DNA from: Panaeolus papilionaceus
Lineage: Eukaryota > Basidiomycota > Agaricomycetes > Agaricales
Length of the DNA stretch: 64,000 nt
Direction of reading: 5' to 3'
Assembly: GCA_015501605.1 (NCBI GenBank)
Contig: JADNRZ010000001.1
Location: 62,001 to 126,000, forward strand
A model generated the notes under the pieces. It did no database searches. It saw only the letters and a program-made list of their open reading frames with translations, and had not been told where the DNA came from. Positions 21,518 through 33,578 of this stretch are shown here, piece by piece (positions within the stretch are counted from its first letter, which is position 1; the number at the start of each line of letters is the position of its first letter). Position numbers and translations under genes: made by a program.

Positions 21518-23104
21518 ATGGACATCGGCAAATTCCGCGGTGGTCTGTGGGGGGAAGGAGAAAAGGGGACTTATCTAATCTCTGGTCTCACAATTTCCCC
21601 CCATGTCCACTCGCCTTCATCGACTGCCTGCCCTCCGGGCGCATCTTTTGGGGAAAAGAAATCCAACACCACCGGACACCCACTTCCCTTAGACCTCAAC
21701 ATGTGGAGAACGTTGGACATCGGACTGGACAGGATGGATGCGCTATTTTTAAGGATGAAAAAGAATCTCGAGTGGTGGCAGTACCTAGACTCTTTTTTCA
21801 ATTCACAAGGCTATGTGCTCTACACGGCACGCTCACTTGAAGCCTGCTTTCAATTCCTCCCATTGCCTCATGACGGGAAGCCTTTTGAATCTCATCAGCA
21901 ATATCCATATGCAAGGCGTCTGTACAAAACAAATAAGGACGGTGAATTTCCTTACGTATGTTATACCCATGTCAGTTTTTTGTGGTTGTATTCATCATAC
22001 TCATCAAATCATTAGGTTCATTGTGTTAGGGCTGCTCGAGACGAGTATGGCCAAGATGTTGTCATTCGGTACGGGCATTCTCTTCGAAACAATAATATTC
22101 TTCTACTCATACGACTGCAGCATTGTATCTGGACCAGAACCCTCCGACGAGTTCAAGGTTCTGAAACGATTGAGTTCGCCAGCAGCGTTGCGCGACCCAA
22201 TAAATATAACCATCCCCATTCTGGACTGGTTGGAATTTGGAGGTCTGGTATTTATCGTGATGCCCCGGTTCGAACCCTCTTCAAGTTCCATTCTTTTCTG
22301 GGACATGCTAACCGAAGACACACAGGTGGAATCTGGCTTGGATTCACGATTTCGAAAAGGTCTCCGAGCTCATGGACATATCCGATGTCCTTTTCTCGGT
22401 GCGTACTTAAGGGTTCGGCCGCAAATTGACTCGAAGTACAGACTACAGACATTTTCAGTACCTAGATTTCCTTCATGACAATCGTGTAGCTCATATGGAT
22501 TTTCATTCATATAACATAGCCATAAACACGATTGTTGGTGGTGGTAAGTATCATGCAAAGGGACTGAGAGACCCATCTGTCACTCGCTATGCAGCCTTGG
22601 ACTTCGGAGCTTCCGTGGCCTATCCATACGACACTCCACTGGATGCAGCGACACATATCGCAGACAACTACAGCTCGGGTTTTCATGGGTTACCCAGTTT
22701 GACAGGACCGTTTAATCCTTTTCACGCCGATGTAGGAGCCCTAGGCCTCGGGACCATGATGGAAGTCCAACTGCGAGTCAGTAGATGCACTCCTGTTCTG
22801 GACAGCAATTACTTGAATTCTGACGAGCTTCTTTATGCAGGTTATTGAGCATGTAGTTCCTCAGATTGGACCTTTCGTCGACGCAATGCGGGCGCCAAGT
22901 CCTGGTGACAGGCCCACCGCTAAAGAGGTTTACCGACAGTTCAAAGCAATTAAGTCCAGTCTAACGCAGGAACAGTTGGACGCACCGGTGCTTGCGCTTC
23001 GCTATGACCTTAGGACTCGTAAATTTCTCCCCCCTTTCCCGAAATCTACGCTGACAGGTAATTGTTCAGGCACTCTTATTAAGAAACCAAATGAAGAGCA
23101 GTAA
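21518..23104 (+). CDS. Agaricomycete protein-kinase-like protein
   Basis: Kinase-fold protein of an agaric-expanded family. Model: 21518-21955, 22016-22068, 22121-22267, 22326-22398, 22459-22776 and 22841-23104 (430 residues if started at 21518; the start is uncertain). Motifs: DEYGQDVVIR (beta-3), EFKVLKRLSS, IPILDWLEFGGLVFIVMPRW (hinge), YLDFLHDNRVAHMDFHSYNI (catalytic loop, HxD with Asn), YAALDFGAS (DFG), then GDRPTAKEVYRQF. The beta-3 Lys that normally contacts ATP reads Arg. The second intron splits an Arg codon, as does the third, which has a weak donor (gttcga) but gives the family sequence VMPRWN. Whether it phosphorylates anything is unknown. It converges on the GST gene. Confidence 0.75.
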
Positions 23105-23286
23105 CCAGCAATTGCAGTGTCGACAATATGGATTGACAGAGTACATGTTACAACATCGCTACTGAAATTAATCTTTACAAAGTGTTGCGGCTGATTTATA
23201 ACTTTACGAGTCATGCAGAGTTTCTATCGAAGCGCTTCGAGAAAACAGCAAGTACGACATCCTAAATTGCCAATGTCATGCACTAT

Positions 23287-24201
23287 TTAGTATTGGCCAC
23301 TGCTGAAAGGAATAGGGCCACTAACCGGGAAGAAAGTCTCCTTGAAACTATCCCTGCTCTTCAAATCTGCGAAATATTGCCTGAATCGAGCGTATTTGGC
23401 ATCGTTTTGGATGATGGTCCAGGTTTCGACACCCTTCCCAACTGGGTACTTCCCGAGATCGTTGGATAGGATAACTTCTGCACGGGCGAAGAAGGGAGTA
23501 ACGGCGGCATCTGCAATGCTCCATTCGCCAATAGCATAACCATCTTTGGGGAGAAGACTTTGAATAACATCGATAACACCCAGGAGGACAGACGGTTCGG
23601 CCGTCCCGTTAAGAACGTTGTAGTAAACAGCGCTCCACTTGGACATCACAGTTTCGACAAAGAAACGAGCTTTTGCGCGTGTAACTGGATCTTTAGGAAG
23701 TAATTTAGCCTCTGGAGCAATATCGGCGATAAACTCGATGAGCACTCCCGACTCGGCGAGTTTGATGGAGTCGGGCGAAGGTGTTTCGGGAGATACGTCA
23801 GGTCCGCCATACGCAATTGCAGGGACCTAGGGATGATCGTCCCGAAGTGGTTGATTTATTAATTAATACGCAGCACGCTCGAAAAGGGAGAAGTTCCTTG
23901 GAAGTATGATGCTTACCTTGCTCGCTGGGTTGACTTTTGGAGCGTACCACTCTGGCTTATTTGAGAGGTCGATCTCATAGCGTTTATGGGGAAGTTTAGA
24001 TTCCTTCAATGCAAGCTCCACCTGGTTAAATTCGGAAAAAATGAGTGTTCCTGTCGCGATCCCGCCTTTGATACGCATTATCATACCCGGTGAGCCCATG
24101 GACAGATCTATGCGTTTCAGTGAGCACTCCTTCGATCATATAGGCAATGTTTCGGGTCGAAAGCGTACCTTGGCACTGTACAAAGTAATCTGTTCAGGCA
24201 T
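23287..24201 (-). CDS. Glutathione S-transferase, omega-like (Cys-type)
   Basis: Predicted 232-residue thiol transferase. Exons: 24169-24201, 24087-24107, 23917-24021 and 23287-23826. The protein starts MPEQITLYSAK. A 21-base exon then supplies ICPWAHR, the omega-class active site with catalytic Cys, followed by VELALKESKLPHKRYEIDLS. The glutathione contacts are seen as VPAIAYGGPD and LAESGVLIEFI (the ES pair). The C-terminal helical domain (KARFFVETVMSKW, GEWSIADAAVTPFFARAEVI) is complete. Such fungal enzymes reduce glutathionylated compounds and detoxify plant or wood phenolics. All four exons keep phase. Skipping the tiny exon would keep the frame but remove the active site. Confidence 0.92.
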
Positions 24202-24642
24202 TGTGAGAGTGTGGTAAGTGTAGTACGAGAATTGGGTGTTTGTAATGAAGGTTGAGGAGAAGAGGGGCTTGGGAACAGGACAGTCCACGCCTTATAACAG
24301 ATTATAAATAGTACATGGTGTCTTACAAAACGAGAGAAATTGTGTATGAATCGGTAAGCTTTCCGTCGCGTTCGCTGACATATCAGGTTTCTGGATGGTT
24401 CTGTAGACTGGAAGCAGGAAATATTGGTACCAAAGCTGTGCATTTATTAGTGAGTGAAATAATGACGAATGATGGTTCTAGATGATATCATCGCGAACAG
24501 CCATAACAGATAACATTGCTAACGAAGTATATTGAGCCATGTATCATGGATTTTAGAGAAATTATCGTGATTCTGTTGCAACTGAGAAATATGTGGTGAG
24601 AGTACAGGTGAAAGTAATTTAGAGCAATTGTAGTCCCCCTAA
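24202..24642. other. GST promoter and CFT1 3' region
   Basis: Intergenic spacer. No supported gene. Confidence 0.5.
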
Positions 24643-27600
24643 TTACCACGGACCAGTCAGTCCTGTCCAATCACGGAGAAGCGTTAGGCGATCGGTGCCA
24701 ATTTGGCGCGTCATTTCACTCTGGCGCGGGAATGGCAAGGCCTCATAATGCGCCAGCAGGCTCCCGTCTAAGATGCCCTTCGACAAAGGCTTAGAGATAT
24801 AATCATTTCGGACGATTCTGTGGGTCAGGTCTGAATCAGCAAAGGATGACATATGTTGTATAAGCAAGATTACCAACCTGAATGCCTTAGGGTTCAGACC
24901 CGCGACATGTTGGATGTTACGGGTCAGCTGGCCTTGCAAAAGTAGAAGCCGTTTGAAAGATGACTCGTCAACTGGAGTTAGGGACGTGAGAGACCCATCA
25001 GGCGATCCTAAATGACAGAAAAGATCAAAATCAGAATATTCGATCAAGCCACACAAAAAGTGCAATTCCATACCCATTATGAGTTTGGACTGCGGGATAT
25101 CTTGATCATCCTTTTTACGTCGGGCAATTACTGTTGATGTTCGGTATTCATATTGCCCATGGAACTCAGTCCGCAAGAGAAGATAGCGCCCATCATTGGA
25201 ATCGGGATCTGAAACGATCACAGTCAACCCCCAGATGCTCCTTCTCTAAAATAGCTAAAACAAACTCATACCTTGCGGGTTATAGTCATAAACTCTTATG
25301 ATTCCATCTTCATCTCCAGTAATGATGGCTAGCTCGCCGCTAGAGAAGAAAAAGTCGACCGCGGTAACGGAAATGTGTTTGTTGTCTTTAGCCAACGTCA
25401 CAAGTTTGTATGGGTCCTCCTGTTGGGAGCAAAGCAAAGGTAATGTAAGCGACCCCATCTTCATTTTCGTTCGATTACCCCGCAGTTGAAACAGACCTGG
25501 AACGCCACAAAAGTGACACTCTTGACCGCATCTCCGACGAGAAGCAGATTCTTCAAACTCCGGAGTGAAGTCACGTAGACTCCCACATCCAAGAACGCGA
25601 CACCCACGAGGCGCTCGTCCGCGTCGAAGGCACGGACAAAAATCTGTGAAGCAAATGCGTGATGACAGTTAGAGGCTAGTGTACATGGAAGAAAGATGAG
25701 GTGAAACCTCCACACGCACCTTCTGTCCCATGGATGATACCAGATAGCCAGAGAAGCCGCACACAGCCGTGACAGGTCCTTTTGCGTCATCTCTACACCG
25801 CAGGCGTAGCTTGTACCACCGCTTGGAAGACACGGCTGGATCCGGGACCACATCGACGATTTCAAAAATATAGGTCTAAGTTAAATGAAATAGAGACCAG
25901 TTCAATAATTAAAAACTGTGCATCTTTTGGCTTGACAGTAGACACGGGGAGGGAAAAATGAAGAATCCAATTTGAAGTGCGAAAATGAAAACGATGAGGG
26001 GGGAGGGGACTTACAGCTCCTCTCGCAGCTAGATCCTCACCACGGTCGATGGTCGTGCCAACAACGATGAAATCCTTACTGCCACTTTCTGTGCTCGCGG
26101 TTTCCAAACTGATGCAGGCAAGGTCATTCACGTATTCGTTATTGGTAAATTCAAAGCTAGAAAAAAAAATATTATCAGATAAATTCGCAAATTACACATG
26201 CCGCGGAAGAGCAGGGCAACGGCAAGGTGACACATACCCGTCCAGCGTTATCCACGCATCTGGGGAAATGAGTTCTAGAGAAGAACATGCGCTGGATGGG
26301 TCTGTGACGTTGGGTGCTACAAGAAGTCAGATGACCGTTTCAGTGTGATACCACGCGTCTGCAAGCTGCGTATACATACCGTCAGGTTCCCAGACTCTAA
26401 CATTGTCTTCATCATATGAAGTAAACTTGGCCTTCAGAGATGAAGCAGCTACAATTAGGGATGTCGAAGGGTCGAACATCACATGGGAATATGACCGTCC
26501 CCGGGCAATGGAACGATAAGGCAGTGGGCAGTCGAACTGGAAGTCCGGCAACCATGAAAGCAGGCAGGGTCCCTATAATCCGAGGAAACGGGGCAGAATA
26601 GGATGGTTTTAGTCAGTCAGGTTAATCAAACCGGAACAGGTAAAATATGAAAGTTCGGCGGAGCTTCACTCACATCTTCACTGTATACCAAAAAGTCACC
26701 CCCATCCCAGAGCTTACAGGACGTGAATGCATGTACTAGCGCATGGCCTGAAGGGAAGACCTTCACACCTCCCTTATCCGTTCCCAGAATCCAATTTGGT
26801 CTATCTCCAGTGAAGAACACACCGGAATACGTGACCCCCGGTGAGGGACTGGTCACAAATGGCACGAAAAGACGCAGCACCTTCTTTTGCTCCGCTAGAA
26901 TACTGCTACTGATCGTGTGAGTGGGTGCAGGCGTGCTACCTTTCTCTGGAGGTGCACTTCCGTTCGCGCTTCCGGCTTCGGCGTTCTGGGCATCAGAGGG
27001 GAGCCGATTAATTTCAAACGCCATGGACGAAACTTTGACAAAGAGGAGTTTGAGGTGGCATGCTCGCGGTTTTTCTACAGGGTCAGTAACTGGTCCTGCA
27101 GGAACAACTTCGTACACAGTAAGCTGTCCTGAACGTAGGAAAACCTGTAGAACAAAGTGTATCAGTATACAGTTTGGGAAGTCGTGTTGTCAAAGAAACG
27201 CACGCAGAGGTGAGGGCGAGGTAAATGCTCGCCGATAGGTGCTAACAATAACTGTTCCACATCCTGATCTTCAGTCTTTCTCGGCGGATTTTGTGGAAGT
27301 GAGAGAGCTGGTGGCGCATGGCTGTCAGATAAGACATTTTGTAAGCTGGGTAAACCATCTGTCGAGAAGGCGAGATGGAGTTTGGGTAACGTCCAGACCT
27401 GTCAGAGGGAACGAAAATGAGTACAAAATTACAAGACGGGCGAAATAAGCGGACCTCCATGATGCCCTGAGGCCGAACTAGGAGCAACCATTGGCTCTTG
27501 TTGGCGGTATTGACCGCAGTCTCAGCTAGCGGTGCTGCGCTTTTAAATTGTTTCTCAAACATTCTGGTGGTATCATCGTAGAAACAACCCGCGAGGTATT

Positions 27601-30519
27601 TTGATCCCTATTATTGATCCGTCAGTACCGTATAACTCCAGAAGAGGATGAGATCCACTTTTTCGCCCATGGGGACCATGTCTTTTCTCCTAATTTTGCC
27701 CTGCTCCATCTCACCGACGAACAGACCAATTGAATCGTCTTCTCTGAAAATCAGGACAAACGGATCGGCGATGCTGCAGGCCCGAATCTTTGGTCGCGGA
27801 ACGTCTCCGTCCATATCCCTGATAATTTTTTGCTCAGTTCCATCTAACAAACAATGAATATTAGATTTAAATATTTATTTAATTTCGCAACGTAAAAACA
27901 AAATAATACGCACCAGGTCGTAGCAATCTAATGGTATTTGTGGTAACATGTAAAATTGCCGTCCGCTGGAAGAAGGGTGCAACGCCAATAGTTGTCCCAG
28001 GTATACGCATAGAAATTGATATTTCTGTCTTTGCCAGTTTGGTCGCAATCTATCACGAGCGGTGTCAGTATTTAAATTTTCAGCGATTAAATTGTTTCTA
28101 TTTACTCTTGACAATCCGGGTGCAGGGTTTACATCCGTGCTGAAAACGAGGGTATCCTCAGCCTGGCCCGTATTGCTGGACCTTTCATAAGAAATGCCAC
28201 TGGATTTGAGGGGTTGGCGGATAGGGAGCGACCATAACCCACGAGCACCGCCGATTGCGCGCAGCTCCCGTTTAACTTGAGTGGGGAGGTCCCTCTGAAC
28301 GGAAGAAGACCAATATTAGTGGTTTTCAATTTTTTTTTAAAAAAAACATAAAAATGGCATACTTGGAATAAAGTAAACCCTCCCATGTTTTTTGCTCCTG
28401 TAGAAGCAACCAGTTCGGGTACATGACGTTCCTAAACCACAGAAAGTGTTAAAAAGTTGAATGTAATGAAGGGGGGAAGTAATTACCCCATTTTTAGCCA
28501 ACGAGAATGTCAGACTGGTAATCGGGCCATATGCTGGGAGGTAATCCTTCAACGACAAGTGAATGACCGTCTTCGTTTTTTTGGGAGCGACGATACCGTT
28601 GGAGGTGGCTGCATTGGAAGGGGCTTCGTCTTGTTTCGATGTTCCGTAGAGGTCTAAATGTCCTTCTGTCAACAAACATTTTCTCGACAAGCATCAAATA
28701 AAACACACCGTCGTCATCGTCATAATCCATCATATCAGACACAACGGCAGCACTGGGCACGACATCCATGTCGTCACTCTCAGAAATCTCCTCCTCTACG
28801 TGAAGTGCCTTAACCAGAACAGATGGGCCAATGGTGCTTCCAATAAATATATGATCGTCACCAAGGTTGCGCACAACGCTAGGGACGGAGCTTTGCGCCA
28901 GGGGTGGCCCCATCATCAATTTGGAGACAGTTTTGCCGTCAACGACAACCTCCACAGGATAAACTGTTCCTTCATCTGTGATCAAGAAGAAGGTTTTGTC
29001 ATCCACAAACAATGACCTTGACCCCTCCAGGTTCATCACCCTATTCAAATCATTGGGTCCCACAGGCGGGTAGCTCAAGTCACTGATGCGAGCAGCCCAT
29101 CCGTTGAGAGCTAATCCAACACGTTTGGATGACTGGTCAACATATATGAGACCGTTGCTAGTCGTAATGACCACTCCTCCTAGCGAGGTTGAACAAGCAA
29201 TGAGATTGAGGCAGTCGTGCGGCAGACCCTCGACTGAAGCAATGATTGGGTAGTTTTGCGCCACTATATCAAGGGTGAAAATGGTTAGCCGGACAGTATC
29301 CTTGAATTCCTTCAACCGGCTAGGAACAAAGGCTTTAATGACAATACATATTGAGCAAACCAAAAACAGCTTACCCAACCCATGTCTGGTCTGTTTGATA
29401 AAGGATGGCCATGGTCGGGTTGTTGAACCCTGGAAGAAAAACAAAGTCGATGACATTCCGTACATTTGGATCGACTTGCGCGGGGAGGTCCAAGATGAAA
29501 CTGGGAGAGTATGGGACATCCCTACTGAAGGTTACAATATTAGAAAGGAAAATACAAGGTAAGAAAACGAAGCAAACCTTTGCCCCTGTTCCTGTTCCGT
29601 AACGTCCAAGTCTGCAATAGTCTGATAAAATGGAAGAATGGCGAGGGCGTGCTTGGGGAGGGTGAGGGCGGCACAACGAGAGAGAGGGTCAACCCTCAAC
29701 TCTGCCCGGAATAAAGGTGAATCCAGGGCAAGCTAACCCACATGAATGTCAAGTTCAACCAGCCAATATTCCAGGCACTCACCAATTGAGGTGCACGCTC
29801 ATATGTGTGGATAGACACGGTTACAAGGTCATGAGTAGCATCTGACCATTCAAGGAGGGCGATCTAGCAAAAACAGTCAGGGGAAATCATAATAGTTAAA
29901 CCAGAACCTTACTTTGGCGTCCTTGAACGACACGAGCAGTCTGTCGAGGTGGTCTTCCCTTGAAGATACTGTCTTGATGCCCTCCATGCCCGTTATGACT
30001 CCATGAAGTCGGTGCTCTCGAACGAGATAAAAACGGGTGACTGTATTTATATGTATTGGGGTTTTCTGCGAGATAGACTGAAATTTTTCAAAAGGTTCAC
30101 AACGATTTAAATCAGTAAGATGAGAGCAAGAAAGACGCAATGAAATTCAAGTACTGTAACTCATACAACAGGTTGATATAAGTATTCACCTTTGCGATAT
30201 TAATGTACCCATCCCCATCTCTGTCCATCTCAACTTCGCCCTCTACGGCCTCCGTACCCCTTCGTGACTTGTTTCTTCGTTCCTTTTCGCGTTCTCTGTC
30301 GCTCTCGGCCTTCAAGTCAATTGGCGCTGGTTCTTCCCGGACCTCAAATATCCGCAAAAGACTTGAACGCGCTACGACCACATTGCAAAGCACCCTAGCC
30401 ACAAATTCGTGTCTTGCTGATATTTGGCCATCGTTGTTCACTGTAGAAGGTGTAAGCTTAAGGCTCGTCGCGAACTCGACACCGCTTGCAGGCAAAATCT
30501 CTTGATGAAGTGCGTGCAT
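24643..30519 (-). CDS. CFT1: CFT1 / CPSF160, cleavage and polyadenylation factor subunit
   Basis: Large scaffold of the nuclear mRNA 3'-end processing complex. The gene is broken by many short introns (more than fifteen by eye), given here as a span. The start MHALHQEILPASGVEFATSL is followed by SSLLRIFEVREE, a charged linker (REREKERRNKSRRG), HEHRLHG-type text (YLVREHRLHGVITGMEGIKT), and LDRLLVSFKDAK then IALLEWSDATHDLV, the Cft1 N-terminal signature. Beta-propeller blades continue throughout. The end shows LIMGMELHFLCGLIEYSDFD, SFKRLLLLQGQLTRNIQHVA, RIVRNDYISKPLSKGILDGS and REIGTD-like text (MTRQIGTDRLTLLRDW), matching the CPSF_A C-terminal domain. Size fits the usual 1,300-1,450 residues. 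It is divergent from the amidase gene. Confidence 0.9.
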
Positions 30520-31150
30520 GACGCTCCAATTTGCCTAGCTCGCGATTTCAGGACTCCAGAAGATAAGATATAACCCAGACGTCGGTTATTCAGAGTGAAG
30601 ATGGTAAACAAATCAAGAGAATTGATAAACTACGCAGACCAGGTCATGGACCAGTTGCAAGCAATGAACGGCTTTACACCTAAGCCTGGAATTGTTGTTT
30701 GCAAGGCATAATTACATAATAGTTAAGATTAATTTACGTAATCGGATAACCTTCACGTTGCCGAACCGCTGGCAACGCTTTCCAGTGAATCCAGTCTGCT
30801 CTTCCTCTTCTCGTGCTCTCTGACAATCTAAAGTGCAACAAGACTCCTCTGAAATATGTTGCTTGACTGAATAAATCATTACTTAACTGTTCGGAGACAT
30901 TCTGCTACTACTCGACGCTATGACTAGACTGTCTTGGCCAACATTATGACGCCAACAATGATAACGCAGTCTTACCACGATGTGGAGAAAGGAAGATCGG
31001 AGAATATTTTCTAGCACAAACTGCGCCAATATAAAACTGTAATCAGACAAGCGCACATAAACTTGTTCGGAAGCCTTTATATCACCTTGAACTTGGGAAA
31101 TATCTGGTCGCTTGCCCCTTGGTGTCCTTGGACTTTAGAGTTGCACAACT
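30520..31150. other. Shared promoter between CFT1 and the amidase gene
   Basis: Divergent intergenic region of about 630 bases. No open frame or RNA gene seen. Confidence 0.5.
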
Positions 31151-33578
31151 ATGTCCGAAAACAACTCAGTGAATAAGACCGTTTCAGGTGCCGCCGGTTC
31201 AGCAAAGGTATGTCATCCTGTTGAAACATTCACGGGAATTAACGCCTATCTGACTAAGTTCCTAGAACCCATCGCTTAACGCCGTTTCAACTTCCGCGTC
31301 TAGCCAAGAAGGTTAGCCTTACGCACTCCCCTTTTGAAGCTCTTCTTATCATCAGCGATAAAAGCTCGCGACGTCTCACCTCGTGCAGAAAATATGGAGA
31401 AGAACAATACAGTGCACGAATACCCCGATTTATACGAGGCATCAATTCTGGAGTTACAAGCTGGCCTTGAAGCGGGGCATTTTACAAGTGTCAATCTAGT
31501 TGAGGTAAACCCCACATCGCTTAGACGCAAATAAACCATAGAACCTTGGTACCATCTTTCTTACCCCATATCCAAGGCCTATTCTCGTAGGATCGAAGAA
31601 GTCAACCATAACGGACCATGCTTGCGAGCAGTTATCGAAACCAATCCATCAGCGTTACAACAAGCAGAATCGTTAGATCAAGAACGAAAACGCTCGGGGA
31701 AACGAACTTTTATGCATGGTATTCCCGTTATGCTCAAGGTGCGCTTTATCCTCAGTGACCGATAAAGCAACTCGCTATTAATATCCGATCTTCTAGGACA
31801 ATATGGCGACTATTTTCTCCGAAGGTTTGCCGCTCGTTCATTGAATCTCAGCAATCCAACCTGTCGTAGACTAACCACAAGTCCCATTCGATAGGAATGA
31901 ATACAACATGCGGTTCATACACGCTCCTAGGATCCGTCGTTCCGGACGATGCAGGTATCGTGAAGAAGCTAAGGGGAGCTGGGGCGATCATACTTGGTTC
32001 GTTCTTTCTATGCGTTCAGATCGTATGGTCGAAGTATCTCAGCTCATACGTTGACTTCACCTGTACAGGAAAGAGTAATATGTCTGAATTCTCCCATGCG
32101 CGAGGAAGTCTGGCCACGGGATGGTCGGGACGGGGTGGACAGTGCACCAGTGCATTCTTTCCGGGAGGCGATCCAGCTGGCTCTTCCTCTGGTTCTGCTG
32201 TTGCAGTCTCCATAGGCCTCGCACCTGTTGCCCTAGGCACAGAAACAGACGGAAGTATCGTCTTGCCCGCTAGTTTCAATAATGTTGTAAGTGTAAAGCC
32301 CACTGTAGGCCTTACTTCGCGTGCAGGAGGTAAGTTGCATCCTTTATGTCTATTCTTAGCCACGAGACACATGTGTACGCGGAGACTTATTGTCTATCCA
32401 ATATGGCAGTCATCCCTATCACACCACACCAAGACACGATCGGTCCTCTGACAAGGAGCGTTTTCGATTCCGCCATCGTACTCAATGTGATTGCTGGTGT
32501 GGATGCGAACGATAAGGGCACGTTGTCCCAGCCTAGCCCGCTGCCAGATTATGTGAAGGCAATGCGGAGGGATGCCTTGAATGGAAAGCGAATTGGCGTG
32601 CCGAGACACTATTTCTCCGATGGCAGTAACACCGAGGCCGATCCTTTTGTCAATGTCGCCTTCAACCAAGCCCTCGACGTTCTTCGGCAGCTTGGTGCAG
32701 TCGTCGTCGACCCTGCAGATATTCCCTCTGCTGATAAGGTCCCAATAATGAAGAAGAATGAGAATCATATCTGGGCCGTGGATATGAAGGTGCGTTGAGC
32801 CGATGGTTCATGAAATGATGTAGACGTGCTTATACTCGTCTAGTTGACTCTTGAATCATGGTTCAAGGCTCTCGAAGCCAACCCAACTGGTGTGAAAACC
32901 ATCGACGACATTATTCAATTTAACGACAATCACCCAGACTTGGAGAAGCCCAAGGGCTTCGAGAATCAAGACAAGTACGTCGTCTGAATTTTGAGTGTTT
33001 CGTCAATCTTAATATTTGTTCAGTTTGATCGTGTCAAGCAAAACCAATGGGCCTGACGACAAATATCATGAGGGGCTAAAAGTAAACAAACAACTAGGTG
33101 GACCTGAGGGAATAGACTCTGCGCTCAAATCGCACAATCTTGACGCCCTTGTGCTTCCCGCAAGCTTCTTCGACATTACAACCCCATCTGGTCCGTATTT
33201 TTGACTCTTACCTTTGCTACTGGGTGCTGAAAGCCCTGATTGATCGTTCATCAGGTGTCGTTGGCTATCCAATCGTCACAGGTTAGCCAATCTATACGCA
33301 ATAGATCCCAACAACATCTCTGACTTCGAAAATTTACACCCACAGTGCCCATGGCATTTTTTCCCGAAGATACGAAGATAAGGTCTTCCGGCCCGTTAAC
33401 AGTCTATCCATCCCCTGGATTCCCACTTGGTCTTTCTTTCCTTGGAGCGGCCTGGTCGGAATTTAATCTCCTATCATACGCATTTGCATACGAGCAAGCA
33501 ACTCATACGAGACTGGGAAGACGAGCGTATCCAGATGCTATCCCTAAAACTCAGCTGGAGGATGTAATCCCATCTTAG
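31151..33578 (+). CDS. Amidase-signature family hydrolase
   Basis: Predicted 580-residue amidase. Exons: 31151-31207, 31266-31311, 31356-31504, 31577-31738, 31797-31824, 31895-31996, 32069-32329, 32410-32789, 32844-32974, 33024-33190, 33255-33281 and 33346-33578, all in phase. The Ser-cisSer-Lys triad is visible: Lys in [10 protein letters not shown] and the serines in [15 protein letters not shown]. Other signatures are [46 protein letters not shown] and [10 protein letters not shown]. It hydrolyses an amide or ester bond of unknown substrate. No signal peptide is visible; the N-terminal 35 residues are Ser/Asn-rich. One oddity is LPASFNN, where most relatives read a Cys or Pro-Ala-Gly series. 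Confidence 0.9.
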
